This document shows positions 11,190-22,430 of a stretch of DNA of 64,000 bases, piece by piece. Where the stretch lies: the NCBI RefSeq assembly GCF_027943255.1, contig NC_072895.1:71674001-71738000 (forward strand). The letters are read 5' to 3'. Every line of letters starts with the position of its first letter. Position 1 is the first letter of the stretch. The notes under the pieces were generated by a model. The model did not search any database. It was not told where the DNA came from and saw nothing but the letters and a program-made list of their open reading frames with translations. A program made the translations under genes and the position numbers. The stretch comes from Anastrepha obliqua. Lineage: Eukaryota; Arthropoda; Insecta; Diptera; Tephritidae.

Positions 11190-12100
11190 AGTTTTCGCAA
11201 AGTCACCCGAATCTAAAGAGGGTTGATTAAATAGTACCCGACGAATAACAATGAGATAAGATGCTTTATCGCGGTCTTGATCTCGCAGGGCATCGTAAAA
11301 TAGTAAACATTACAAATGAACTTTTCTATTTTTTTCTAAAGTGATGCTATGCGATCGATTTTTATTGTTGCGTAAATTTCTTCACTTCGAAAATAACCCA
11401 TTTTATAAAATAAATCTCTGTCTCATGCAATTCTTTAACAGCGACACTTACTCTGCACTTGACGACTATACTCATCATCGTTCCATTTCGCGACACAAAT
11501 TTGTGCCCACTTTGTAAAGGGAGTGACGCGGTTAACTGGTTAAGAAAGCCACGAGCAGACATATTCAGAATTACATCAACAATGATCGGCCACTGGCCTT
11601 TGGAAGATCATGAGAGGTGCTTTTATTTCGCTACAAAAAATTTGTATTTTCTAACTTATTTTGCTTGTGTGTTTTTGAAGCATATTATATAAAAAGAATT
11701 TTTTTAGTAATTGTAATGTTTTTCAAAGCCAAGTGGGCTAGATCACTTTCGTCTGATGAACAACAAATATTCCTATAACACCCAGAAAAAAATGCTAGGA
11801 CTACCATTTAAACATTTTCAATTAGACTTTCGGAAGCTACAAATTCTTGGCAATCACAAGCAAATATACAAGGGGAGCACCTCGGACTAGCGACTGCGGA
11901 CTCTGTAGAGAAATTATTTACAATTTATGGGTAATAATTGTTCCAACAATAGAAAACCGAGAATAGTTTTTATAGTTTTGGTCCACTAAAGAAGATTTTG
12001 ATGCACTGCGGGCGAGCGGCAAGTTAAAAATTCTGCAGTGGTAAGGTTCGATATGTTGTTTACAGAATCGAATACATTCTTCCATTTCCGAGTATAGTAG
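11190..12100. other. Mostly unassigned
   Basis: A short plus-strand stretch at 11490-11620 reads CPLCKGSDAVNWLRKPRADI then TMIGHWPLEDH. It is vaguely like the C-terminal 'TGH-PL-H' segment of LINE ORF2 proteins, but too short and isolated to call. Nothing else is recognisable. Confidence 0.35.
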
Positions 12101-12105
12101 TAGTA

Positions 12106-13380
12106 CGAGGGGTGCCTTTTATATGTCGGGATTAGAGAACAAAAACAAATTTTAATTTTCGAAAATCACTTTATTGTTTTTCAAAATATTCTCCATGAAG
12201 ATCTGTACACTTTTACATGCGTTTGAACCAATTGTTGAAGCACTTTTGCCACTCTGAATGAGGTACCTCCAAAACATGCATCCTGAATGCCGCAACCGCT
12301 TCTTCAGGTGTCGAAAAACGTTGACCTCTCAGTTTGTTTTTTACGTACGGGAATAAAAAGAAGTCATTCGGTGCCAAGTCAGGACTATACGGCGGATGAC
12401 CCATTAATTCGATGTTTTGGGTGCTCAAAAATGCAGTTGTTTGAGCCGATGTGTGAGAGCTCGTATTGTCCTGGTGAAGAGTGATCCGTCTTTGGCGATT
12501 GGTTTTCCTAATTTCTTGGAAGACAACTGGCAAAGAAATGGTTGTGTACCACTCAGAATTTACTGTTCTGCGTTATTCTAGTGGTACGGTTGCGACATGT
12601 CCAGTTTTTCCGAAAAAACAGCCGACCATTTGCTTGGAAGTGCTTCGTGCGCGAACAACTTTTGTTGGATTTGGCTCATCTTGAAACACCCTTACAGTCG
12701 ACTGCTGTTTACTTTCGGGCTCATACGCGTAAATGCATGATTCATCACCTGTCACGATGTCATAGACGTGTTTCGAAGTCCCGCGATCGTATTTTTTGAG
12801 CATTTCCGTCGACCAATCGACACGAGCCTTTTTTTTTGAGCGATTGACAAATTGTGTGGGATCCAACGCGAACAAATTTTTTTGACAGTCAAATGTTTAT
12901 GCAATATTGAATGTATGCTGGTCCCACTAATGCCAAAGATTGTCTCAATCTCACGACAGGTCACATGACGATCTTGCAATATCAGTTCGCGCACAGCATC
13001 AATGGTTTTCGGAACAACAACTGATTTTGGACGACCCTCACGAAACTCGTCTTGGAGTGAACTACGACCACGATTGAATTCACCATCGATAAACACTGGT
13101 CCTTGATGGAGCTTCATCGCCAAAAAATGAATTAAGTTCATCCATCCAATGTTGCTGAGTTAATCCACGTCGAAAGTTGTAAAAAATAATCGCACGAAAA
13201 TGTTCACGATTTAATTCCATTTTTGGACCGAGTTACTGTAAACAACAAGAATAGCGCTGGTATTTCAAAACGTTCTGAGTACGTAAAAGCCAAAAAATGT
13301 CTAACTTTGCGATATAGCTGTCAGTTGCCAGATTGCAACACCAGGGTTGCCAAATCCCGAAATATAAAAGGCACCCCTCG
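12106..13380 (-). mobile_element. Full-length mariner transposon with TIRs and TA duplication
   Basis: The element is 1275 bp. Its 28-bp TIRs begin CGAGGGGTGCCTTTTATAT and match at 27 of 28 positions (12106-12133 against 13353-13380). TA target duplications lie at 12104-12105 and 13381-13382. Length, TIRs and the single internal transposase gene are those of a complete mariner. The TIR similarity suggests a fairly recent arrival, although the gene is now broken at four places. Confidence 0.95.
12171..13220 (-). pseudogene. Mariner (DD34D) transposase pseudogene
   Basis: Starts MELNREHFRAIIFYNFRRG at 13220, followed by a helix-turn-helix region (REIETIFGISGTS). Catalytic motifs are TGDESCIYAYEP (first Asp; Cys where Trp is usual), HQDNTSSHTS (second Asp) and YSPDLAPNDFFLF (third Asp), with 34 residues between the last two. 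The reading frame would end at 12171 after about 349 codons, the normal size. Four lesions are seen: a frameshift near 13085; a frameshift at the run of T at 12829-12836; and two TAA codons where Gln (CAA) is expected, at 12573-12575 and just after FKRM at about 12210. Only a few base changes separate it from an intact gene, so it died recently. Confidence 0.93.
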
Positions 13381-13518
13381 TAATTCTTTATTTATTTATA
13401 AATATTTCATCTTACATTTCAGTAATTTTTACAATAATTCGTTTAAATATATAAATACATAAAGAAAGAAATAATAAATTTGTGGCAATAACAATTTTGT
13501 CTGTCACAACTCAAAAAT

Positions 13519-13745
13519 TAATCAAAAATTTAACTCTGTAATAAGAAAATTTCTATAGCGTAGGGCTGAGTATATAAAGCAAGTTAGTCTTTTCCAGTTA
13601 TGGCCATTAAGTATATCTATTACTTCTGCTTCATTTAGCTTCGCTGCGTTTAGGTATTATGTTTTGATCTCCTTCAGTACCGGACATCTTCCTAAGAAGT
13701 GCTGCATATTTTCTTCCTCGTTTAAATTGCAGAGGGTGCATTACG
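13519..13745 (-). pseudogene. LINE ORF2 C-terminal zinc-finger fragment
   Basis: One minus-strand frame gives CTLCNLNEEENMQHFL, then CPVLKEIKT, a stop, YLNAAKLNEAEV, and near the end SALRYRNFLITEL, with a TGA terminating the frame at 13519. A Cys-x2-Cys-x9-His-x5-Cys arrangement at the C-terminus is found in many LINE ORF2 proteins (R1- and I-like). The rest of the element is not present. The mariner ends only about 140 bp away. Confidence 0.7.
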
Positions 13746-13749
13746 AGTA

Positions 13750-15370
13750 TATAGAAAACTTAATGTCTCACAACCACAATTCTTTCCACAGCTGCCTGCC
13801 CCAGTGATTTCGAAAATGTAAGATAATGTCTAAAGAGAGCAAACATTTCCCAAATAAGTACGTGTATACACATACATATATCTGCACGGTACTTTCACAA
13901 AAGTCGAACACTCAAACAGCGAGCGAAAGAACGGAAAAATTGCTTCAATAGGAAATCAAACACAAGAAACTTTGAACGCAAACTCAGTAAGAAATTATTG
14001 CCTTGTAATTTTCTGCAGCTAGTTGTTGTTGTTGCATTCGAATGTAGGGCACAATCACGTCGAAAGTGATTACAAAGCAGCGATTTGTTTTGTTGCCACA
14101 CCAGCTAATACCGTTAATGATTGCCAAATAGCAAAACAACGCACAAATATTTACTTTCCAATTTTCCCATACACATATACATACATGCCTATGAGCGCAT
14201 TCGCAAATACATACATATGTACACATTACTGAATGCAGGAATACTATAGTTAAGTTTGCGAGTGACTTCTGGGGCTGACTATTCAGGTTGCAGGGATGCA
14301 TTTTTTTGTTTTGTGGTTTTCTTTTGTGCTGATTTCAGGAGCGGTAATGGCAAAATCATTCACTTTGGCACTATTTGCAATTGATGATAGTCACACCAGC
14401 AATAAGATGCATTAGAGAAAGCTCAAACTACGATCGAGTTAAAGTCACATACCAAAATACATATACATTTTCCAAGAAAACATTGCAATTGAAATAGATA
14501 TTTTATTCTCTTTTATTGGCTGTATGACCACCTAAGCAATTTTGACTGAGTTCTTAGAGAATATTGTTTATTCGAGATTCAGTTATGCGGCCAGGCTAAA
14601 TATCTTTTTTGAAATCACTGAAAACCAAATGATGGAGAATCGATCGGTCTCATTTACTCTCCAACAGCTCACAAATTTTCACTTCTAAAGCAATTGATGA
14701 AGCTATCTAAGCGTTTTTAACATAGCTAGACAAGTTTTGAGTAGATTTTGGAAATTATTTTATATTGTGTCTATGTCCTTATTCAAACTTTATTTAAATA
14801 ATATTTAGATTTTCCCGACCATTTTTTAATAATCCATTGCAAAAGTCAATTATTTTTGTTGTTTGGTCCTTCGAAATACTAGCTTGATGAGAAAATAAGA
14901 AACTTAGTATGCGTCATTAGGATATAAAATCTACAATTCCACGACCATATGAAATTTTTCCTGTATAACTTTTACTGTTGCACGGTGTAATCTATCAATC
15001 AATGCCTTCGCACTTACAGCAATCATAGTCTACTGCGTTCAGTGGTGCAGCCACTAAAATAATCCCTCCTCCCTGAACTACTTTCTGCATTACTTCGAGA
15101 GGGCTTAGAATGGCGTCCATAAAATGTACCAGTTCTATTCACCCACGTCTGGGTCCACCATATTTGCTTCTTATGTTTATGTTTTAGCTGTGTCAAAGTT
15201 TATCGTTTTTTCCGTAATAAGTCTTTAATGTATCTTTTAACTGCCATCCAGCTGTCCTCGCGTTTAATCATTTTACTGATTATATTGGTCGCCTATCTGC
15301 TCCTCGAGCTATCTGTCGTGTGTTCGGCATCATCGTTCGGTGCTTCGTAGTACATGCACCTGGGGTCGCT
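13750..15370. other. No recognisable gene
   Basis: AT-rich sequence with a short ACAT-type microsatellite at 14160-14220. Open frames there are short and resemble nothing known. Confidence 0.5.
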
Positions 15371-15374
15371 TACC

Positions 15375-17203
15375 TTATCTTACCAATAGTTCACTTACGC
15401 GAAATTCTTTTGAATAGATTTGGAATGTGTTGCGCTGTCCATCTTCCACTTGGTTCAGTGTCTCACCAACGCTGCATGGCTTGGCATCTCCGTTCCGTGG
15501 CATTAGGTCGACAGCTATCTCCCCGCTGATTAAACGGTACACGTGCGGTTTTGGATGGGTTAATGGAAGCGTTTTTTGCACCATTTGTTTATTATTGTCA
15601 GGGCTTGCTGCATGCGATCCGAAATGGTAGTTTAAAATATAAACTACTAGGTCATCAGCGTAACCCTGAGTGTGAAACCCTAGGTTGTTCAGTTTGTGGA
15701 GAAGTTCATCTATAACAATAGTACACAAAAGAGGAGAGATTACGCCTCCCTGGGGGAACACCTTATAGCTTTGATCGATTTGATTGTTCTTCCTAACTCA
15801 GTGCTGATTGTCCTAGACTTCAACATGTATATTATCCTTCTAGTGATGGGTTCAGGTACCTCCTTTAGATATAGGGGCATTATAGATTGCCTCATAGGAA
15901 GTTTTATCAAAATCTCCTGATATGTCAATAAATGCACATAAAGCTATCTGTTTGGACTCAATAGCCTTTTCCATAACTGTTACCAGGCTGTGTATTGCAG
16001 TCTCAGGGGATTTTCCCTGTTGATAGGCAAATTGAAGTCGATGCAGTGGGAAGTTGGCTAAGTTGTTTTCCCTTATATACTAATCTACTATCTTTTCCAT
16101 TGTTTTAAGGAAAAATGAGCTGAAACTAATTAGTCTGTATTATTTAGGCAATTGTTCGGGTTTTTCCCTACCTTTGGAATAAATACAACCTTAACCTCAG
16201 CCCATTTTATAGGTAAATATCCTGGGAGTAAGCTTGCTTAGGATAATGTGCTTTGCACCCTTTTGTAAAAGACAGGGGAATATCCCATCAGGTGCAGGAG
16301 ATTTGCATGTTGATATCGCCCATTGTGCCCGCTTTTCATGGAATAGCTTGTCTGCTAGTTTTAAGTTATCGACGCTCACAGATGTAGTAGTTTCTGCCGG
16401 CGCAGAGACCTCGTCTAGCACTAGTGATCTAAGGAAGTGAGGGTCCAGCAGAAGTTGACTGGTTTCCTTTGAATTTCTTGTGTAGCTAACATGTGGCTTT
16501 TTCAGGGGTTTCTGTAAATTGTCATTTGTGGTTTGGTCGCACCTATATCAAACCTAATATGTATGTAATCCGACATAGATGTTTTTTCGGACACATGCCA
16601 ATTTGAGACTTCGGACAAAGCTTTATGACTCGAGAGAGTGATGTCAAGCACTTCTCCTCTAATTGCATTAATAAAAGTCGGTGCGTTGCCTCGATTTAGG
16701 GTAGATATATTATACCTAAGCACAAATTCAAGAAGGTACTCCCCCACGCTGTGGGGTGCCCATTTGCATCCCAACAGAGGATCCACCGGAGACATTTTTT
16801 TTTGTCAGTATTCTATAACCTCCCTTGTAGGTGCAGTAACCTCATATCCTGGAAGGTAAGTGAAAGCAAGTACTACCTCATGATCACCTTTGCTCGTTGG
16901 CACTTTTACCTGAATCGCCATCAGATCTTTTGTAATAAACTGTGAAATTGGGATAAAGGTTAGTTGATTACTTATTATCAACGCTACTCTGGGGTGGTCA
17001 TTGTTGGCAGCATATATCAACGTTTGGAGTCTCACAAAGACTCCTTTAGACACCCATGCTTCTTGAATGAACGCTACATGCAAGAGTTCTTGGTTAAATC
17101 TCCTCGTAAGCACATCCGAGACTGCTTTTGTGTGATGGAGATTTATTTGAAGGTATCCGAGTTGCCTTCTGCTGTTACGAGGTTTTTGGATTGGCCAGGT
17201 CAT
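15375..17203 (-). pseudogene. LOA-like LINE ORF2 remnant: endonuclease and reverse transcriptase
   Basis: Endonuclease (17203-16502): LGYLQINLHHTKAVSDVL, VAFIQEAWV and LDITLSS with SDYIHIRF. Reverse transcriptase (16421-15500): AQWAISTCKSPAPDGIFP, then FPQGGVISPLLCTIVIDEL and GYADDLVVYI (the catalytic YADD), then ALTIINKWC with SINPSKT in shifted frames. Several frameshifts and stops lie between the blocks, so it is a dead copy. The 3' part (RNase H and the terminal zinc motif) is missing or unrecognisable below about 15490. It is more diverged than the LOA-like copy at 61424-62783. Confidence 0.85.
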
Positions 17204-17214
17204 CTAGTGATCCT

Positions 17215-17442
17215 TCATTTGGCAATGGAAGCCTTCTTCTTGCCTCGGTTGCTTTTCAGCAAGACTACTTTCTCAGCGGACATCTGGTCTCCTTTTCGAG
17301 CCTTGTTATGGCTGTGCGCTTTTTTATCGGTCTGCAGCGGGGGTTGCATGCGAAAGCTAATAACCATTGACCGGGAACTCAGATTTGTACAACATTTGTG
17401 TGTTTTGTTTCTGAAACTTTCTGAAAAGTTTTTTTTCGACAA
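17215..17442 (-). pseudogene. Probable ORF1 tail of the same LINE
   Basis: A 75-codon frame ending 12 bp before the ORF2 start, rich in Lys, Arg and Ser (for example KKAHSHNKARKGDQ and KSNRGKKKASIAK). The basic character and position just upstream of ORF2 suggest the end of the gag-like ORF1. There is no zinc knuckle and no specific motif, so this rests mainly on position. Confidence 0.4.
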
Positions 17443-17444
17443 AA

Positions 17445-19395
17445 ATTGTATAAATTTACAAACGAAGCGTGTCTATATGCCAAAAAATAAAAAAAAGTTG
17501 TAGAATTAATTTTCTAATTGCGACAAATCAAACATGAGTGAAATAATTGTGAATCTTAATACAAATTTTTATAGAAAAATTAATTAAAATTAATTAAACA
17601 AAACATAGTCAAAACTTATCAGTATGTGGTGTCCTTATAATCCTGTCACTCACTCTGCATGTTATTTATAATTTGATGGCTACTTTATATTACAAGTATA
17701 TCCATAGCTCCGCGGTGGACAATCTGGTAAAGATGTGCCCTCTAGTGGGTTCGGAAATACAGTGGAAAGTTCGGCAATATAACCAAATATACGAAAACTT
17801 TCCAATTTTTAGAAATAACAAAAAACAAATTAAAATTTCCAGGAACCAAAAATTTCTTAATTTCAAAAAAGTTCCAGCTTAAACAAATACATGAAAGCTA
17901 GAAATTGTGTCAATGAATATGCACACAAAATGATATTTTTAGGAACACCATCAACCGCATTTTGGTTGTTTTGTAAATCGTAAATTGAACATTTATTTAT
18001 ACTCAGATAAACTGAGCCGCATGCGACCGCAAAATGAATATAGTTTTATTTTAACTTTTACTTTTGTATGCACATACATTGGTATGTAAAAGCTGCATGT
18101 GGTGGAAAGTATGAATCAACGTGCAGGCATGTGGAAGCTGATCGAATAAAATCAGTATGAAAGCCATTAACCAAAAACGTAACGCGTTAGATATCTCTCT
18201 ATGCAGAAAAGTAAGCATGTAGCGATTATGTATATATCTAAGTGTGTACGTACATTTGCAGGTATGTATGTATTCACGCTGCTGCTGCTACTGGTCGTAA
18301 CGCGTATGCCGCCAAATGTCGTAAAACTATATGAGGAATTGTGGTTGGCAAACGCATGCATCATGTGTGTGTGTATGAGTGTAGATGTGCCACACACGTT
18401 ACAAAATTGAGTCGATGAACGAAATTAGATTCATTGCACTGTGTTCCCTTACAAAACAATTTGTGAGATTGTACACATTTGATAAATGTATGTGAGCGAG
18501 GACTTATTCTTGTTTGGCTGCTACTAATTCCTAGACAGTTTCTTCATATACAGTTTTTACATGTATATGTATATGAATTGTCCAAAAATTCTTGAAGGAG
18601 TTTTGTGGCCAAGAGTTGCCTACTACTCAGACGTCTACTAGCAGAACCGTTGCCAGATGTCCTGTGCCGCCAATGTTTGGAAATGAAGAGAGCCCAGCAC
18701 TACCTATTAGGTGTTTCCATGCACGTCACTCATGCGTATCTCTTTTTATGTCCTCAATATAAATTCCGAATGTGAGTCATAGCATACTGTGGGTATAATG
18801 TCCTTGCGGATCTAAAAAAAGTTTATAAGTTTTGAAGGGCGTATTCACAATAACTCACCAGAATAAATCGCAATTGAGTAAACGGTTTGTGAGTTCATAT
18901 CGTGCTCTAATTATAGCCTGCCGGGAATTTCGTAGTCGACTACGGAAATAGCTAACTCTTAGTTCATCTCGATACCGTTAACTCTTTTGGTTTCAAAATC
19001 TTTCAGAAATTATGAAGAATTCACCCAAATACAATAAATATATATACAATACGGCCGACTGTCCCCAAAATGCACCTTCATCATCTAAATTTAGAAATGT
19101 GCTTAGTAATATATAATATTTAGCGCAGCGATGTTTGTTTTAAAACTAGTGTATATATTTAAAGCTAGGCTGAAATCAAAGAACCAATATAGCGTTAAAA
19201 TAGAGATTTTTTACTTACTTTACATTCTGTTAAGAGAGAGAGGCATTTACTTGGAAGGACATCGGACAAATTTCTCAAATTCCAATATATTTTGCAAATG
19301 AGGCCCTACACTTATAGGTAATTTCATGGCAATCTACGTAAGTTATGGGCCAGAGTACAGCAGAGGACAGTGCAATTATAGATCCGCAAGAGAAA
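17445..19395. other. No recognisable gene
   Basis: AT-rich sequence with an ACAT-rich patch near 18060-18270. The frame at 18167-18410 is microsatellite-driven. A patch at 18640-18790 is less AT-rich but gave no convincing translation. Confidence 0.45.
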
Positions 19396-19399
19396 ATGA

Positions 19400-19610
19400 T
19401 GCTGGATCGGCTATGTTCCCTTCGCAGAGAATGGCGACATAACAAAAGTCACGATTGATTGGAACCCTCAAGGAAACCGCAAACGGGGAAGACCAGCGAA
19501 CACCAGACGAAGACTGCTGGAGTCGGAAATCCGCGCCAAGCGCTTTAGGTGGCATGAAGTTAAGATTATCGCAAAACAAAACCGAATGGAAAAAATTGGA
19601 GTTATGTTCC
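19400..19610 (+). pseudogene. LINE ORF2 C-terminal fragment (RTE-like)
   Basis: Plus-strand reading GDITKVTIDWNPQGNRKRG, RPANTRRR, ESEIRAKRFRWHEV then KIIAKQNRM. The 'DWNPQG-(K/R)RKRGRP-TWRR' block followed by 'W-E-K--A-(D/N)R--W' is the characteristic C-terminus of a common RTE-like arthropod LINE. Only this piece is present and it ends without a clear tail. Its family may be the same as the fragments at 35377-35860 (minus) and 47090-47760 (plus), since together they cover different parts of one such protein. Confidence 0.75.
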
Positions 19611-19867
19611 ACGCTGGAACTCTAAGAATTTATGAACGCAAGTTATGGTACTCTTTAATATATACATATATAAAATTAGCTATACCGATCAGATTTAGAG
19701 AACTTACGCATAGTCCTAACAGCGTAAATATTTAAAAGCTGCGAGTTCTGAAACGCAAACTATGTATTTCAGATAAAGTTTGAAAAAATATAATATTAAG
19801 CCCAATTTTTAAAATTCATATGGTTGCATTAAAAAGAAACAGTGAAATATGTAGAGGGAAGGAATCT

Positions 19868-19984
19868 CAGACCGCCATCAGAAAACAATTTTTCTCTCAT
19901 TTTGGTGATTCATTCACGGATATTCGAACCTACGCACTTCCGAGTGGTAGTAACGCACCAACTCAATCGGCTACGGTGGCCGCC
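19868..19984 (-). mobile_element. SINE, copy I (tRNA-like head only)
   Basis: Reverse strand carries GGCGGCCACCGTAGCCGATTG (A-box TAGCCGATTGA), the middle TGCGTTACTACCACTCGG and the B-box region AGGTTCGAATATC, followed by the family's CACCAAAATGAG linker. The core and 3' stem-loop are missing. It is diverged from copies B and C. Confidence 0.8.
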
Positions 19985-20079
19985 AAACTCAAAACAGATA
20001 TATTGATAATACAAAACAAAGATATTATTATATATTATATGGAATAAGTTTTGACCACTTTTTCGAATAAATCTGGTCT

Positions 20080-20200
20080 TATGGCGTCAATATTGGCTTC
20101 CAATGCTATTTTGTCGGCATAAACCAATGACTGAACAAAGCCTCATGAAAATATATCCAGAGGCATTAAGTCTCACGAGGGGGCCAGGGAACAGGACAAC
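20080..20200 (-). pseudogene. DD41D-type transposase C-terminal relic
   Basis: Minus strand reads SCSLAPS, stop, DLMPLDIFS, stop, GFVQSLVYADKIALEANIDA. This corresponds to the 'RSCDLTPLDYFLWG-VKS-VYADKP' end of DD41D-type Tc1/mariner transposases. It has two stops and no TIRs beside it. Confidence 0.7.
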
Positions 20201-20249
20201 TTCTGGAAAGAAAGTTGTAACCAAATTCGTTTTGCAATAAATTGATTGT

Positions 20250-21008
20250 TATGAGTGCTGTATGGCAAGTTATCTATGAACTTCGCGAACACGTGGTCAT
20301 AAACAGCGCTTTTTGTACCGAATCATCACGGGAGATGAGAAATGATCCATATATATCAATATGAAGCAAATAAAGGAGTGGGTGGCTCCGGGAGATACGC
20401 CAAAGCCGGTAGTCAAGCCGGATCTTTATCCAAAGAAGATGTTGATATGTGTTTGGTATTCGACTGAAAGGATCTGATCGACACATTCAAACCAAACACC
20501 CTCAAGACAACGCCATTCCTCATTATGCACAAGTCGTACCTTTGATAAATAGATAGTTATATGAATGAGGTTTGCACCGACCGATTACCATCTTTCCCGC
20601 TCCCTACTAAGCCATATGACGGGCGTTACCTTCGATAGATAGATAGATAGACAGATATATGAATGAGGTTTGCACTTCGACCTCATGGCCTTTTGTGCCC
20701 TCCACTCATCACAATACGTTTCCTCTGGCTGTAATTGGCCAATATGTTTCAATCTTATCCGCGCTATAACGCTGCATTCCAGGAGAAGGTACCTTCGATA
20801 ACAAAGACCCTTAGAAACTTTCCCAACAACTTCTTTGACACCAGACCAGGAGATTTTTGGCGGAACGGCAACAACCAACTCGTGGAGAGGTGGAAAGAGG
20901 TTGTAAACAGTAACGGTGAAAATATAAATGATTAGCCCATTGATATAATTATTGTTTTTTGTTAAAATAAAAGTCTTCGGTAAAAACGCTACGAACTTAT
21001 TCCCCAAT
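20250..21008 (+). mobile_element. Broken mariner remnant with right TIR
   Basis: Plus-strand similarity begins with YRIITGDEK (first catalytic Asp), then KEWVAPGDTPKPVVKPDLYP and MLICVWYSTERI. It resumes at 20835-20935 with DFWRNGNNQLVERWKEVV and NSNGENIND, the normal mariner C-terminus and stop. A TIR-like end reading, on the reverse strand, TTGGGGAATAAGTTCGTAGC lies at 20984-21003. Between these the middle (second and third Asp) is replaced by unrelated sequence containing a twice-repeated GATAGATA... ATGAATGAGGTTTGCAC unit (20546-20578 and 20630-20672). The left TIR is not recognisable. Confidence 0.75.
20546..20674. repeat. Two copies of a GATA-containing direct repeat
   Basis: A unit containing a GATA microsatellite followed by ATATGAATGAGGTTTGCAC occurs twice about 90 bp apart inside the mariner remnant. 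A related text, GAGGTTTCCACTTTGACCTC, recurs at about 36642-36661, so it is a dispersed repeat rather than part of the mariner. Confidence 0.6.
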
Positions 21009-21009
21009 C

Positions 21010-21654
21010 AAATATAAAGTGAGTGACATAATAATAAGGACAATCTCTAATTATATTATATCTTTTAACTGTATTATTTTTTCAAATTAATTAAAACAAA
21101 TTTTTTTATAAAAAATCTATTTTATTCTAACAAAAACCACATTAATCCAAGTTTCAGCTTTTGTGTACAATTTTTAAACATTCATCCACTTTCTAGAACA
21201 TTTTTGTGTATGCAGTTTTGTAACCCGGTAAAATTAAGAGTGATGAAGGGTAAGTTTAAAATTAAAAATGTTCGTTGATTTTAGATAATTATTCTCCTTG
21301 GCGATGTTACGCATTTTCTTCATATAAAACAACACTGCGCATCCGTTATCTCAAAAAATGGGCAACACTGTCAGAAAGAGGAATTGTCAAAAATAAATGA
21401 AAATTTAGAGAAAATTAAAACTTACACTTTCTTACTTAAATTTTTTTTCTAGAAAACGGCATATCCAAATTTTTGTTCGGTACTTCCATTAGAAAGATTG
21501 AAATGCTAATGAAAAATTGATTTTTAATAAATTTCATACAAATTTGGAATCTTGGTCTAAAATGATCTTTATTTTAGAAGAAAATATATTTTTATAAGGA
21601 ATAATTTTAGTTATAAAATAAATACATAAAAAGTTTAAACTTCTTAAAAGCAAA
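21010..21654. other. No recognisable gene
   Basis: Very AT-rich stretch between two transposons. No translated similarity. Confidence 0.5.
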
Positions 21655-21656
21655 TA

Positions 21657-22366
21657 CAGGGTGGGCCATATAGCGTTTGCTTTTTGAACCACCTATTTTT
21701 TTGAGAATGGTAACACAAATGACATGTCAAATGTGTTCAGAATTTACTTAAAGGTTTGACATTTACGAAATGGGACGCCATACGCTTGAACAAAATTGGG
21801 AAATATTGAAAACCTATTTCCAAAGTGGTGAGTCTTCTTCTTATTCCGCGGTTACAGTAAATGGCGAGCGTTACCGTGACATGCTCAACGAGTTTTTGTT
21901 TCCTAAAATAGAAGAGGATGACATGGACGACATTTGGTTTCAACAGGACGGTGCAACTTGTCACACTGCCAAAGTTACACTCGAACTTTTGGTTACCGTT
22001 TTTGAAAACCGAATAATCAGCCGAAATTCCGATATCAATTGGTCGCCTCCGTTGGACTATCTTTTGTGGGGAGGCGTTAAGGACAAATGCTATGCGAACC
22101 ATCCAGAGACGATTGATCGATTGATGCTTTAAAACACGAAATCGAAGTTGCCATTCATGAAATTGGAGCCCAAACAATCAAAAATGTGCTTAAAAATTGG
22201 GTTGAGCGAATGACCTACTGTAAAGCCAGTCGTGGCAGTCATTTGAACGATATTATTTTTTATTCATAAATGACAATGTTCAATCTTCAAAATAAAAAAA
22301 AGGTTTGAAAAATTGATTAGTTTTTTTTTATAGCCGATTCAAAAAGCAAATTTGATATCGCCCATG
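21657..22366 (+). mobile_element. DD41D-type transposon, internally deleted, with TIRs
   Basis: 710 bp flanked by TA (21655-21656 and 22367-22368). The left end CAGGGTGGGCCATATAGCG and the right end (reverse strand) CATGGGCGATATCAAA are imperfect inverted repeats sharing the block TTTGCTTTTTGAA about 20 bp in. Inside lies a transposase frame missing most of its N-terminal DNA-binding part, so this is a non-autonomous deletion derivative. An autonomous relative must have mobilised it. Confidence 0.88.
21770..22264 (+). pseudogene. DD41D-type transposase, internally deleted
   Basis: ATG at 21770 gives MGRHTLEQNWEILKTYFQSG, the usual N-terminus. It then jumps directly to SAVTVNGERYRDMLNEFLFP, skipping the rest of the DNA-binding domain and the first catalytic Asp. 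The second motif is present (FQQDGATCHTAK). The region before the third (NWSPPLDYLLWGGVKDKCYA) has lost five residues (a CDLTP-like segment). The frame stops at 22132, but similarity continues to about 22260 in another frame (AIHEIGAQTIKNVLKNWVER, then SRGSHLNDIIF). The 'GSHLNDIIF' ending is typical of these enzymes. The protein cannot be catalytic because a catalytic region is missing. Confidence 0.88.
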
Positions 22367-22430
22367 TAGCATGTAGGCCCACGCTATAGTAAGTTCGCTC
22401 TATTCAACAGAATAAAATTTTAATCATAGC

